Below are positions 1-8,881 of a stretch of 64,000 bases of DNA, piece by piece. The DNA is from Streptomyces sp. NBC_00448 (lineage in GTDB: Bacteria > Actinomycetota > Actinomycetes > Streptomycetales > Streptomycetaceae), in assembly GCF_036014115.1 (NCBI RefSeq), contig NZ_CP107913.1, positions 1,984,001 through 2,048,000 on the forward strand, in the 5' to 3' direction. The notes under the pieces were generated by a model. That model saw nothing but the letters and a program-made list of their open reading frames with translations. It had not been told where the DNA came from and ran no database searches. Position numbers and translations under genes: made by a program. The number at the start of each line of letters is the position of its first letter. The stretch's first letter is position 1.

Positions 1-60
1 CGTCGCGGATCTGTCGCCAGGCTCGGACTCGGGCCTCGGGGTGATCGGATCGCGGTCCAT
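1..60 (-). CDS. N-terminus of an unknown protein, cut by the left window edge
   Basis: Only the first 20 codons are visible, reading MDRDPITPRPESEPGDRSAT. The ATG lies 6 bases after a good ribosome binding site (AAGGAG, reverse complement of 67-72), which is the main reason to call it. The peptide is polar and Pro/Glu/Arg-rich, so no signal peptide or membrane start is apparent. It is divergent from the secreted glycoside hydrolase at 473, and a palindrome at 190-207 lies between them, so this could be a regulator or partner of that enzyme. Function cannot be told from 20 residues. Confidence 0.55.
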   Translation of the reverse strand, partial: MDRDPITPRPESEPGDRSAT

Positions 61-472
61 GAAGCTCCTTACACGGGTGTGGACACTCGGAGATCGGGAC
101 CGGAGGCAGCAGCCCCCAGCCCGCCCATCGAAGCGAGCGGACACCAACTCCGGGTGAACATCCGCCGAGTGACGACCAGCAGTTTGGCAAAGTTGGCTAT
201 ACAACTTGCCTCGGCGAGATGAATGCCGGCCCGACGGCACCACCCGGCGGCCGGCTGGTGCGATCCGGCGCGCACCGAGGTCTTTACGGCGATGACATCG
301 ATGGACTACAACGGCAGTCATCCGATGTTCATGGGCACCGTCGCGAGGCGAGCGCGATGGCTCCCGTCAACTACGCCCAGGTGATGGCGTATTCATCGGA
401 GCACTTCTGGAGCACCGAGGAACGAACTCAAGCCGGACGCTCACCAAGCGTCGTGCAGCCCTGGAGGGCATC
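61..472. other. Divergent intergenic region with operator and possible coding remnant
   Basis: This 412-bp gap separates the leftmost minus-strand gene from the glycoside hydrolase. It holds a palindrome at 190-207 in an AT-richer patch. From about 290 to 430 two overlapping frames give peptide-like stretches (MDYNGSHPMFMG in one, NYAQVMAYSSEHFW in another) with less biased third positions than real genes nearby. That could be a decayed coding fragment, but I cannot name a family and no intact reading frame has a plausible start. Confidence 0.4.
190..207. promoter_or_regulatory. Putative operator, inverted repeat AAGTTG-N6-CAACTT
   Basis: Perfect 6-bp arms AAGTTG and CAACTT flank the hexamer GCTATA. 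The symmetry and size fit a GntR- or LacI-family dimer site. It lies between the divergent gene at 60 and the glycoside hydrolase at 473, as expected for control of a carbohydrate enzyme by its substrate. The cognate regulator is not identified in the window. Confidence 0.45.
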
Positions 473-3400
473 GTGCAGGTCATCTCCCGTAGTCGAAGAG
501 CTCCGTCACGGCGGGGTCTCGCCCTCTGGTCGGCGCTGCTCGCCGCGCTGGCGAGCAGCGTCCTGGCCGGCGCGGCCGGCGCGCAGGCAGCCGCGGCAGA
601 CACCGGAAAGGGGACCGCGGCCGGCACCGCCTGGCGGCAGGGCGCGTTCCACCTCGACCCGACCGGCGTGGCGTCCCGCTCCGACATCGTGCTCGGCTCC
701 CCCAACACCGACCCGACCGCGTCGACGCCGCTGGGCAACGGCTCGCTGGGCGTGGCGGCCTGGGCGGCCGGCGGCTTCACCGCGCAGCTCAACCGGTCCG
801 ACACCATGCCGAACCGCAAGTCGCCCGGGCAACTCACCATCCCCGGCCTGTCGGCGATCTCGCACGCCGCCGACTTCCACGGCCGACTCGACGTCAGCGA
901 CGGCGTGTTGCGCGAGTCCGGCGGCGGCATGTCGCTGAAGGCATGGGTGGCCGCCGGCAAGGACGAACTGGTCGTCGACGTCTCCGGCGCCGACCCGTCG
1001 ATCGCCCAGACCGCCTCGATCGACCTGTGGTCGCCCCGCAAGCCGGCCGCGGCCGTCACCGACCGCACCGGCACCCTCGCCGAGACCTGGGTGGACGGCG
1101 GCTCGGGCGGCAGCGGCAAGACCTTCGGCACCCTCGCCGCGCTCACCGCCGGCGGCCGACAGGTGAGCACCACCGTGGCGGGCCCGACCCGGATCAGCAC
1201 GAGTTTCAAGCCGAACGCCGACGGCACCTTCCGCGTCGTGGTCGCCGCCCCCGGCTGGGCCGGCGGCACCGCCACCCGCACGCCCGCGAGGACCGCCGCC
1301 GCGGTGATCGGCGGCGACGCGACCGCCCGCGAGACGTCCCTGCTCGCCGCCCAGGACCGCTGGTGGGACGGCTACTGGACGCACTCGGGCCTCGTCGAGA
1401 TGGACTCCGCCGACGGCAGCGCCGCCTACCTCGAGAACCTGCGCACGCTGTACCTCTACGAGGAGGCGGCGTCGATGAAGAAGGGCATCCTCCCGGGCAG
1501 CCAGGCCGGCGAGGCCGACATGTTCGCGTGGGACAAGGACACCCAGACCTGGACCCCGTCCGCGTACTGGCTGTGGAACCTGCGCACCCAGATCTCGGCG
1601 AACATGTCGTCGGGCAACTACGCCCTGAACACGCCGATCTTCGACATGTACGCCGACGACACCGCGCAGATCGAGGCGTGGACGAAGACCGCGATGGGCG
1701 GCCTGCCGGGCTCCTGCGTACCGGAGACGATGCGCTTCAACGGCAACGGCGGCGACCTGACGCCCGGCGCCAACGCGTCCTGCAGCGAGGCCAGTTCGCC
1801 GAACTGGAACGCGCTGGACATCTCCAGCGGCCCCGAGGTCGCGCTGTACATGTGGGAGCAGTACCAGGCCACCGGCGACAAGGCCGCGCTGAAGAAGTAC
1901 TTCCCCTTCATGAAGTCCACGCTCGCCTTCCAACTGGCGTACCAGACCGTCGGCAAGGACGGGCTGCTGCACGCCGACGCCAACGCGCACGAGACGCAGT
2001 GGGCGGTGCAGGACCCGACCACCGACATCGCCGTCGACCGGACCCTGTTCCCGATCATCACGCAGGCGGCGCAGGCGCTCGGCACCGCGAAGACCACCGA
2101 CGCGGCACTGCTCCAGCAGGTCGCCAAGGCGGAGACGCAGATCCCGCCGTACCCGCGCACCGACCAGGCCACCCGCACCCAACTGCTCAACCCGGACTAC
2201 TCGCAGGCGCAGACGCAGGCCGCGGACGCCACCGGGACCGACATGATCGCGATCTCCTACCAGCCCGCCGCCCAGCGCCGAAACGGCGAGAACATCGAAC
2301 TGGAGCCGCTGTGGCCGTGGAACACGGTCAGCGACCAGGACACCGACCTCTTCGCACTGGAGCAGCGTTCGTACGACCACCGGCCCAACAAGGGCGGCAA
2401 CGACTGGTCGATGGACGCGATCGACGCGGCCCGGCTGCAGGACCCCGCCGAGGTGCGCGCCGACCTCGTCTCGATCACCGAGGCCCACCAGGTCTACCCG
2501 AACGGCTTCGCCGACCTCGGCAACAGCGTCGGCTACCAGCCGTACATCGAGCAGGAGTCGGGCGCCGCGACAGCGGTCGACGAAGCGCTCGCGCAGGACT
2601 ACGACGGCATCGTCCGCTTCGCACCGGCCTGGCCGAGCGACTGGGACGGCAGCGGCAGCGTTTACCTCCAGCACCAGAACAAGGCCGACGTGCAGGTGCA
2701 GGACGGCAAGCTGGTCACCGCCGCGATCGAGGCGGGCAGCACCGGCACCCTGAAGGTGAAGAACCCCTGGCCCGGTCAGCGGGTCGAGGTCGTGGACGGC
2801 CGCACCGGCCGCACCGTGGTCAAGGCCGGCACCCCCGCTTTGCTCGACGTGCCGGTCCGCAAGGGCGGTTCGTACCTCGTCCAGCAGGTCGCCGCGCCCA
2901 CCACGGCCCTGCCGTACCGTCCGGTTACCGGCAGCGCCCCGACCGCGGCACGCCACCTCGGCGGCGTGCAGATCGGCCTCGACCACGCCTCCACCTCCGG
3001 CACGTCCACCGTCGGCACCGTACTCGGCGACACCAACGCCTCCTTCGGGCTGACCCAGCTCGACTACACCGGCTCGGCCGGCGCCACCACCACCGCCGGC
3101 ACCGTCGCCGGCCTGACCGCGCGCACCACCGGCACCGGCACCGGCACCAAGTCGACCGGCAGCGACCTCTACTTCGGCATCGCCGACGACACCGCCGCCA
3201 CGGCGAAGTACGACGCGAAGGTGACGGTCTCCTACTACGACGCCGGCACCGGCACGCTCGCGCTCCAGTACGACGCCGGCCCCCGCCACCCCTACCAGCA
3301 GGCGGCCACCACCGTGGCGCTGCACGACACCAAGACCTGGAGGACGGCCGAATTCACGCTCTCCGGCGCCTACTTCGGCGGGCTGCAAAGCGCCGGCGCC

Positions 3401-4510
3401 GACCTGCGGCTGCACTCGGCCACCCCGATCACCGTGCACAGCACGGCCGTTGCCGTCACCGGCGCGTGGGTGCCGGACCGGCGCGCCTTCCCGCCGGCGC
3501 CCGCGATCACCACCCCGCGCGACGGCGGCACCGTGAAGCTCGACTCCGCGCTCGCGGGCACGGCCGTCCCGAACGGCACCGTGACGGTGCACGAGGGCGA
3601 CCGCACGCTGTGCACCGGCACCGCCGACGCGGGCGGCGCGTGGAGCTGCGCCCCCGACGGCGGGCTCACCGCCGGGCAGCAGACCGCCACCGCGACGGTC
3701 ACCGACCCGACCGGGCTGACCGGTGACGCCTCGGCCGCGGTCGGCTTCGACGCCTCCGACCTGCCGCCCGGCACCGCCGTGGTGGGCGCGGTGGTCGGCG
3801 CCACCAACCACGCCTACGGGATGAGCGAGGACGAGACCCCCTCCGGCGGCTTCGACGGCCCGACCACCGCCGCGGTGGTCGACGGACTGAGCGCCCGCAC
3901 CAGCACCGACTCCAACATCTACTTCGACATCGACGACACCGTCGCCCACGCCGGCGTCTACACCGCCGAGTTCACCGTCTCCTACTACGACCAGGGCGCC
4001 GGCTCGTTCAACGTGCAGTACGACGACGGCACCGCCAACCCCTACAAGTCCGCGCCCGCCATCGCCCTCACCGGCAGCGACACCTGGAAGACCGCGACGG
4101 TGACCGTGGCGGACGCCTACTTCGGCGGGCAGCAGCACTCCGCCGCCGACTTCCGGCTGCGCAACGGCGGCGGGCAGGTCACCGTGCACAGCGTCGCGGT
4201 GAAGATCACCGGCGACGGGGTGCCCGACACCGCCGCCTTCGCCCCGCCGGTCACCCTCACCTCCCCCGCGCCGGGCGCGACCGTCAGCGCCACCCCGGCG
4301 CTCACCGGCACCAGCGAGCCCGACGCCCAGGTCACCGTCACCGCCGAGGACTCCACGCCCGTCTGCGCGGCCACCGCGGCCGACGACGGCACCTGGACCT
4401 GCACCCCGTCCCAGGCCCTCACCGCCGGCCCGCACACCCTCACGGCAAGCGCCAAGGACCCGACGGGCACCCCCGCGAAGGACGCGGACGTGGCGGTCAC
4501 CGTCCAGTAG
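473..4510 (+). CDS. Secreted six-hairpin glycoside hydrolase (GH95/DUF5703-like) with duplicated C-terminal modules
   Basis: A 1345-aa predicted secreted enzyme likely acting on polysaccharide or glycan outside the cell. The GTG start is supported by GGAGG five bases upstream. Residues 1-41 form a signal peptide with Arg-Arg pairs and an AQA-type cleavage region. The motif TPLGNGSLG (85-93) and the next ~100 residues resemble the beta-sandwich N-domain of GH95/DUF5703 proteins, and residues ~300-780 read as an (alpha/alpha)6 barrel region. The C-terminus has a ~150-aa module (about 843-1000), an Ig-like domain (about 1006-1097), then a second copy of each (about 1101-1248 and 1256-1344), probably for carbohydrate or wall binding. 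Substrate is not deducible; a strict alpha-L-fucosidase call would be too specific. Confidence 0.7.
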   Translation: MQVISRSRRAPSRRGLALWSALLAALASSVLAGAAGAQAAAADTGKGTAAGTAWRQGAFHLDPTGVASRSDIVLGSPNTDPTASTPLGNGSLGVAAWAAGGFTAQLNRSDTMPNRKSPGQLTIPGLSAISHAADFHGRLDVSDGVLRESGGGMSLKAWVAAGKDELVVDVSGADPSIAQTASIDLWSPRKPAAAVTDRTGTLAETWVDGGSGGSGKTFGTLAALTAGGRQVSTTVAGPTRISTSFKPNADGTFRVVVAAPGWAGGTATRTPARTAAAVIGGDATARETSLLAAQDRWWDGYWTHSGLVEMDSADGSAAYLENLRTLYLYEEAASMKKGILPGSQAGEADMFAWDKDTQTWTPSAYWLWNLRTQISANMSSGNYALNTPIFDMYADDTAQIEAWTKTAMGGLPGSCVPETMRFNGNGGDLTPGANASCSEASSPNWNALDISSGPEVALYMWEQYQATGDKAALKKYFPFMKSTLAFQLAYQTVGKDGLLHADANAHETQWAVQDPTTDIAVDRTLFPIITQAAQALGTAKTTDAALLQQVAKAETQIPPYPRTDQATRTQLLNPDYSQAQTQAADATGTDMIAISYQPAAQRRNGENIELEPLWPWNTVSDQDTDLFALEQRSYDHRPNKGGNDWSMDAIDAARLQDPAEVRADLVSITEAHQVYPNGFADLGNSVGYQPYIEQESGAATAVDEALAQDYDGIVRFAPAWPSDWDGSGSVYLQHQNKADVQVQDGKLVTAAIEAGSTGTLKVKNPWPGQRVEVVDGRTGRTVVKAGTPALLDVPVRKGGSYLVQQVAAPTTALPYRPVTGSAPTAARHLGGVQIGLDHASTSGTSTVGTVLGDTNASFGLTQLDYTGSAGATTTAGTVAGLTARTTGTGTGTKSTGSDLYFGIADDTAATAKYDAKVTVSYYDAGTGTLALQYDAGPRHPYQQAATTVALHDTKTWRTAEFTLSGAYFGGLQSAGADLRLHSATPITVHSTAVAVTGAWVPDRRAFPPAPAITTPRDGGTVKLDSALAGTAVPNGTVTVHEGDRTLCTGTADAGGAWSCAPDGGLTAGQQTATATVTDPTGLTGDASAAVGFDASDLPPGTAVVGAVVGATNHAYGMSEDETPSGGFDGPTTAAVVDGLSARTSTDSNIYFDIDDTVAHAGVYTAEFTVSYYDQGAGSFNVQYDDGTANPYKSAPAIALTGSDTWKTATVTVADAYFGGQQHSAADFRLRNGGGQVTVHSVAVKITGDGVPDTAAFAPPVTLTSPAPGATVSATPALTGTSEPDAQVTVTAEDSTPVCAATAADDGTWTCTPSQALTAGPHTLTASAKDPTGTPAKDADVAVTVQ

Positions 4511-4532
4511 GCGGCCGTCTCGCGCACACAGC

Positions 4533-4564
4533 AGCGGTGCCGGTCGAACCCGACCGGCACCGCT
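4533..4564. terminator. Bidirectional hairpin terminator
   Basis: A perfect 14-bp stem (left arm AGCGGTGCCGGTCG at 4533-4546, loop AACC, right arm 4551-4564) lies between the convergent genes ending at 4510 and 4583. There is no U-tract, as is usual in streptomycetes. Confidence 0.8.
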
Positions 4565-4582
4565 CGTGCGTTCCAAGGGCCG

Positions 4583-4963
4583 CTACCAGGCGGAGTGCTC
4601 CGTCGCCTGGTCGGCGATGCGCCAGGTCATGGTGGGCAGGCCGTCGCGGTCCCACTCGTAGTGCTCGAGGAGGGTGGTGCGCTCGTCGAAGACCCGGCTG
4701 ACGGCGAGCACGCCGTTGGGGTGCCAGTCCTTGAACTCGCCGACCACCTGGCCCATCCGCAGCGAGCCCTTCGAGCGGAGGGTGCCGTCCGGGTACCACT
4801 CGACGGTCGGGCCGTCGGGCACCCCCTCGCGGTAGGTGCTGAGCGCGACTCGGGCCTCGCCGGCGAACTCCTCCACCTCTCCGGTGTACAGCTCGTTCCG
4901 ATACACGACGCGCAGATCCTCGTCCTTGCCGACGTCCGGATCGTCGAAGTTGATGCGCTGCAC
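4583..4963 (-). CDS. YwqK-type MORN-repeat protein
   Basis: A 126-aa soluble protein with MORN-like repeats, recognisable as G-x-x-x-x-(W/F)-Y/H-P-(D/N)-G units such as TVEWYPDGTLRSKG and EFKDWHPNGVLAV. Proteins of this type are annotated as YwqK-family antitoxins, but no toxin partner sits next to it here, so a toxin-antitoxin role is only a family label. I start at GTG 4963 because AGGAG lies 8 bases upstream; the in-frame GTG at 4972 overlaps that site and is too close to it. Neighbours give no functional hint. Confidence 0.72.
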   Translation of the reverse strand: MQRINFDDPDVGKDEDLRVVYRNELYTGEVEEFAGEARVALSTYREGVPDGPTVEWYPDGTLRSKGSLRMGQVVGEFKDWHPNGVLAVSRVFDERTTLLEHYEWDRDGLPTMTWRIADQATEHSAW

Positions 4964-5159
4964 CGGCCTCACTCCTGTCCCAGTCCCCTTTTTCCGTTCC
5001 GCCCCGCGCCACTCGTGCGGCGGCGGTCCCCCACGCCGTCACCGGGCGGAGGACCGTACCGGACCTGCCTGGCCCCCAGTATGGCGGCCCCGCGGGACCC
5101 CCGACGCCGCGCGGGCGGCCGATTCGCCCGACAGGCGCAAAGCGCCCCGGAACGCGGGG

Positions 5160-6176
5160 TCACACGTCCTTGGCCGGGGAGGTCCTGGCGAGCCACTCGG
5201 CCGCTTCCGAGGCGGGGAGGGCGGCTTCGAGGACGAGGTCGCCCGGCATGTTGGAGAAGAGGCGGCCGGCCGGCCAGGCGCGTTCGTACGGCGGGGGGTC
5301 GAGGACGAGGAGGCGGACGCCGTCGACGACGGGGATGTCGGCGGGGATGCCCTCGTTCCAGATCCAGGTGCCGTCAGGGGCCACCAGGTTGAACGAGCCG
5401 GTGGTGTCGGTGTCGCCGGTCCCGGCGCGGCAGACGGCCACGGCCAGGTCGCTCGGCGCGGTGCCGGGGACGTGGCCGCCGCCGACGAGTTCGCCGGCCA
5501 GCAGCGTGTGCAGCTGGAAGTTGTCGCCGAGGCCGCTGATCCGGACCCGGTAGCCGGTGCCGCTCTCGCGGTGCAGCACCACCAGCGGTTCGTCGTCCAG
5601 GACGGCGAGCATGTAGCGCAGGTACTTCAGGCCGCCGCCGGTGGCGTCGCCGACCCGCTCGGCCGCATCGATCAGCGCGGCGCGGTCGGGCAGGGCGAGC
5701 CGGACCGGCTTGTGGTTGAGGACCGCAACCGCGGCCATCTCCCACTGCGGCAGCGTCCACCACGCCTCGGTGGCGGGCTGGCCGACCCGGTCGAAGACGG
5801 CGTCCTCGGGGTCGGAGTGCTCCGGGTCGGGCAGGTCGCCGCCGCCGGTGGCCGCCCACCGGGTGGTGAACTCCTCGGCGCCGGCGAGGGCTTCGCCGAC
5901 CCCGGCCAGCACGGTCGGCGCGCAGGCGAGCGGGTCGGCGCCGCGCTCCACGGCCGCGCCGATCACGACCGCGACCACCGACCGCGGCCCGGGCGGCACT
6001 TCGGGCAGAAGTGTCGCCAACCGGGGTGCCACGGCTGCCAGTTCGGCATCGTCGGCGTCGTGGAAGGTCTGCTGGAGCAGCCCGAACGCGTCTCCCGACG
6101 CCTGGGAGTCGCGGGCCCGCACGGCTGCCTCGAAGTCGGCGACCGCACTGCTGAAGGTGGCTTGTCCGGAGTTCAC
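5160..6176 (-). CDS. Conserved actinomycete protein of unknown function
   Basis: A 338-aa soluble protein with no signal peptide or membrane segment. The N-terminal ~100 residues are helical and Ala-rich (repeat-like); the middle and C-terminus are richer in beta-type stretches, with notable WWTLPQWEM and a late PPPYERAWPAGRLF segment. I do not recognise a family with a known activity. The GTG start follows a TAGGCT box by 6 bases, so the mRNA is probably leaderless. It is transcribed in the same direction as the amidohydrolase upstream but separated from it. Confidence 0.6.
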   Translation of the reverse strand: MNSGQATFSSAVADFEAAVRARDSQASGDAFGLLQQTFHDADDAELAAVAPRLATLLPEVPPGPRSVVAVVIGAAVERGADPLACAPTVLAGVGEALAGAEEFTTRWAATGGGDLPDPEHSDPEDAVFDRVGQPATEAWWTLPQWEMAAVAVLNHKPVRLALPDRAALIDAAERVGDATGGGLKYLRYMLAVLDDEPLVVLHRESGTGYRVRISGLGDNFQLHTLLAGELVGGGHVPGTAPSDLAVAVCRAGTGDTDTTGSFNLVAPDGTWIWNEGIPADIPVVDGVRLLVLDPPPYERAWPAGRLFSNMPGDLVLEAALPASEAAEWLARTSPAKDV

Positions 6177-6246
6177 CCGCGCAGCCTATCGGCCGGGTCG
6201 GACACCACGGCCGCGATGCCCGATACCCGGCAACTGCCCGTCCCGG

Positions 6247-7503
6247 TCAGGGCTTCGCGGCGGCGAAGCGGCCGAGGGCGGCCACGGTCAGCGCCTCGAC
6301 ACCCGCGCCGAGGGTGGGGTCGATCAGCGGCGCGAAGCGCGGGGAGTGGTTGCCGGGCAACTGGTCGAAGGTGCCGTCGGCCAGCGCGTCCAGCACCCTC
6401 TGGGTCTCCAGGCCGCCCCAGAACCAGAAGACCGTCGGCACCTGCGCGGCCGTACCGAACAGGCCGACGTCCTCGCTCGCGGTCACCAGCGGCATCGGCA
6501 GCATCCGGTCGGCGCCGAAGTGCCCGGCGAGGTCGGCCACCACCGCGCGGGTCGCCTCCGGGTCGCTGACCAGCACCGGCGCCGGGGTGTCCCAGGTGAT
6601 CTCGGGGTCCCGGGTGGCGCCGCCGGCCAGCGACTCCCCGCGCGCGACCCGCTCCACCGCCGTCCGCAGCAGCCGCCTTGTCTCGTCGTTGTACGACCGC
6701 AGGCTGACGCCCAGTTCCGCGGTGTCGGGGATGACGTTCTCCTTGCTGCCCGCCTGGAGCCGGCCCACCGTGACCACCGCGGACTCCTGCGGCGGCACCT
6801 CGCGGGCGACGATCCCCTGCAGCCGCAGCACGGTCGCGGCGGCCATCACCACCGGGTCCACGGTGCTCTCGGGCCGGGCGCCGTGGCCGCCCCGGCCGAA
6901 CAGCCGGATGACGGCGGTGTCGGCGCCGGCCATCACCGTGCCCTCGCGGTAGCCGATCCACCCGGCCGGCAGCGGGCCGACGTGCTGGCCCAGCACGATG
7001 TCGGGGCGCGGGAACCGCTCGAACAGGCCGTCCTCGATCATCGCCTGCGCGCCGCGCATCCGCTCCTCGGCGGGCTGGAACACCACCAGCAGGGTGCCGG
7101 ACCACTCCGCCCTCGCCCCGGCCAGCACCGTCGCCGCGCCCGCCAGGCACGCGGTGTGCATGTCGTGGCCGCACGCGTGCATCACCGGCACCTGCTCGCC
7201 GTCCTCGGCCCGGGCCCGTACCGTGCTCGCGTACGGCAGGCCGGTCTCCTCCCGCACCGGCAGCGCGTCCATGTCGGCGCGCACCATCACGGTCGGCCCC
7301 GGGCCGTTGGCCAGCACCCCGACCACCCCGGTGCCCCCGACACCCGTCGTCACGTCGTACCCCGCGGCCGCGAGCAGTTCCGCCGCCTTTGCCGCGGTCC
7401 GCCGCTCCTGGAAGGACAGTTCCGGGTGCGCGTGCAGGTCCTTGTACAGCTCGGTGAGTTGGGGCAGCAGCCCCTCCTCCCACCCGTCGGGCATGAGCGG
7501 CAT
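6247..7503 (-). CDS. M20 family metallopeptidase / amidohydrolase
   Basis: A 418-aa zinc-dependent amidohydrolase of the hippurate/IAA-amino-acid hydrolase branch, cleaving an N-acyl amide in the cytoplasm. The motif MHACGHDMHTACL carries Cys/His/Asp metal ligands, followed by FQPAEE with the catalytic/ligand glutamates, and a C-terminal His near GNHSPRF. A dimerisation domain sits between. The ATG at 7503 has GGAGGAG upstream; a longer reading frame extends into the divergent gene but has no ribosome site. It is divergent from the LanC-like gene with only 67 bases between. N-acyl substrate unknown. Confidence 0.85.
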   Translation of the reverse strand: MPLMPDGWEEGLLPQLTELYKDLHAHPELSFQERRTAAKAAELLAAAGYDVTTGVGGTGVVGVLANGPGPTVMVRADMDALPVREETGLPYASTVRARAEDGEQVPVMHACGHDMHTACLAGAATVLAGARAEWSGTLLVVFQPAEERMRGAQAMIEDGLFERFPRPDIVLGQHVGPLPAGWIGYREGTVMAGADTAVIRLFGRGGHGARPESTVDPVVMAAATVLRLQGIVAREVPPQESAVVTVGRLQAGSKENVIPDTAELGVSLRSYNDETRRLLRTAVERVARGESLAGGATRDPEITWDTPAPVLVSDPEATRAVVADLAGHFGADRMLPMPLVTASEDVGLFGTAAQVPTVFWFWGGLETQRVLDALADGTFDQLPGNHSPRFAPLIDPTLGAGVEALTVAALGRFAAAKP

Positions 7504-7570
7504 GGGGCTCCTCCTCGGTCGACACGTCAACCTGTCGATGCGGAGCGTACCCGCCGGTACGGTTGGTGCC

Positions 7571-8881
7571 GTGGCGACGACTCGACCGGATGACGCCGAG
7601 GCTCTGGCGACCGGGGCGCTCGACTGGCTCCTGGGGTGCTCGCGAAGTACCGCGGGCGGGGACCCGGCCGGAGGTCCGGGTACGGACCCGGGCGGAGGCC
7701 CCGGCGGGGGTCTGGCCTGGACCACCAGGCCGAGTGACGACGAGCTCAATCCCACCCTTTACAGCGGCACTTCGGGCATCGTGCTGGCCCTCCTGGAGGC
7801 GCGCGGGCACTTTCTCGACGACCGTTACGGCGACGCCGCCGTGCGCGGTGCCCGCAGCATCGCCGCCGCGGTCGGGGAGTGGGAGCTCAGCTCGCTGTAC
7901 TTCGGCCTGACCGGGATGGCCGTCGCGCTGCGCGCCGTGCACGACGTGCTGGGCGACACGGCCGCTGGCACCGCCGCCGACCGCGCCCTGGACCGGGTGC
8001 GCGCACGGTTCGACGGGACGCGCTGGGGACCGCAGTTCGACCTGCTCGGCGGCAACGCCGGCATCGCCCTCGGCGCGCTGGCGACCGGCGACGTCGAACT
8101 GGCCGTGCTCGCGGTGACTCCCTACCTGCGCACGGCGGAACCGACCCGGGCAGGCGTCCACTGGGAGACGCGGGTCGGAAGGGCCGCCCGGCAGCACCAC
8201 CTCTCGCACGGCACGCTGGGCGTCGTCCACGCCCTGGCCTCCGTCGGCCGGGCCGCGAACCGCCCCGACCTGGTCGAACTCGCGGCAGCCGGCGCCTCGG
8301 ACGTCGTGGCCCGGAACGAGGCCGGCCCGGAGGGCTTCCTGGTCCCGCACTCCGACCCGCAGGACCAGCCGGACCGTATCGAGCGGTACAGCTACGGCTG
8401 GTGCCAGGGCCCGGCCGGCGACGCGCAGGTCTTCCGCCTGCTGCGTGAGGTCCTCGGCGACCCGGCGTGGTCGGCGCTCGCCGACCGGTGCTGGTCCACC
8501 GTCACCCGCTCCGGCCTGCCCGAGCGGTCACGCCCCGGCTTCTGGGACAACAGCGGCCGCTGCTGCGGGACGGCGGGGGTGCTGGCGCTGGCCTGCGACC
8601 GGCACGTCGAGGAAGGCACGGGGCTCGCGTTCGCGGACGTCCTCGTCGCGGACCTGGTCTCCCGGGCGACCGTGGACGAGGGCGGCGCCCGCTGGTCGAA
8701 CGTCGAGCACCGGGCCACTCCGAGCGCGCTCGAACCGCTGACCGGATGGGCGATGGGCAACGCGGGCATCATCCGTGAACTGCTCCGCTGGGTCCGCGCC
8801 GGCACAGGCCGCGACCCGGCGTACGCGGTCACCTGGCCCGATCACCCGCCGACCCGCAACGCCCTTGGCGGAAAAGGCTAG
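7571..8881 (+). CDS. Solitary LanC-like lanthionine synthetase C family protein
   Basis: A 436-aa alpha-toroid protein of the LanC family. It carries the family motifs SHGTLG (His213), WCQGPAG (Cys278) and CCGTAGV (Cys331-Cys332), so the three zinc-ligand positions are present. A Gly/Pro-rich insert occupies residues ~29-48. Bacterial LanC enzymes cyclise thioether rings on precursor peptides, but no lanB/lanM dehydratase or Cys/Ser-rich precursor is visible nearby, so it is an orphan whose substrate may be glutathione- or mycothiol-like or a peptide encoded elsewhere. GTG 7571 follows TACGGT by 7 bases (leaderless). Its stop overlaps that of the convergent hydrolase by four bases. Confidence 0.82.
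   Translation: MATTRPDDAEALATGALDWLLGCSRSTAGGDPAGGPGTDPGGGPGGGLAWTTRPSDDELNPTLYSGTSGIVLALLEARGHFLDDRYGDAAVRGARSIAAAVGEWELSSLYFGLTGMAVALRAVHDVLGDTAAGTAADRALDRVRARFDGTRWGPQFDLLGGNAGIALGALATGDVELAVLAVTPYLRTAEPTRAGVHWETRVGRAARQHHLSHGTLGVVHALASVGRAANRPDLVELAAAGASDVVARNEAGPEGFLVPHSDPQDQPDRIERYSYGWCQGPAGDAQVFRLLREVLGDPAWSALADRCWSTVTRSGLPERSRPGFWDNSGRCCGTAGVLALACDRHVEEGTGLAFADVLVADLVSRATVDEGGARWSNVEHRATPSALEPLTGWAMGNAGIIRELLRWVRAGTGRDPAYAVTWPDHPPTRNALGGKG

Noticed and set aside
506-4576. 1356-aa open frame opposite the glycoside hydrolase
   Set aside because: Antisense frame kept open by GC-rich third positions; no ribosome site and Gly/Arg/Val-rich nonsense composition.
7504-7755. N-terminal extension of the M20 amidohydrolase
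   Set aside because: It overlaps the divergent LanC-like gene and lies before a clear ribosome site at the chosen start.
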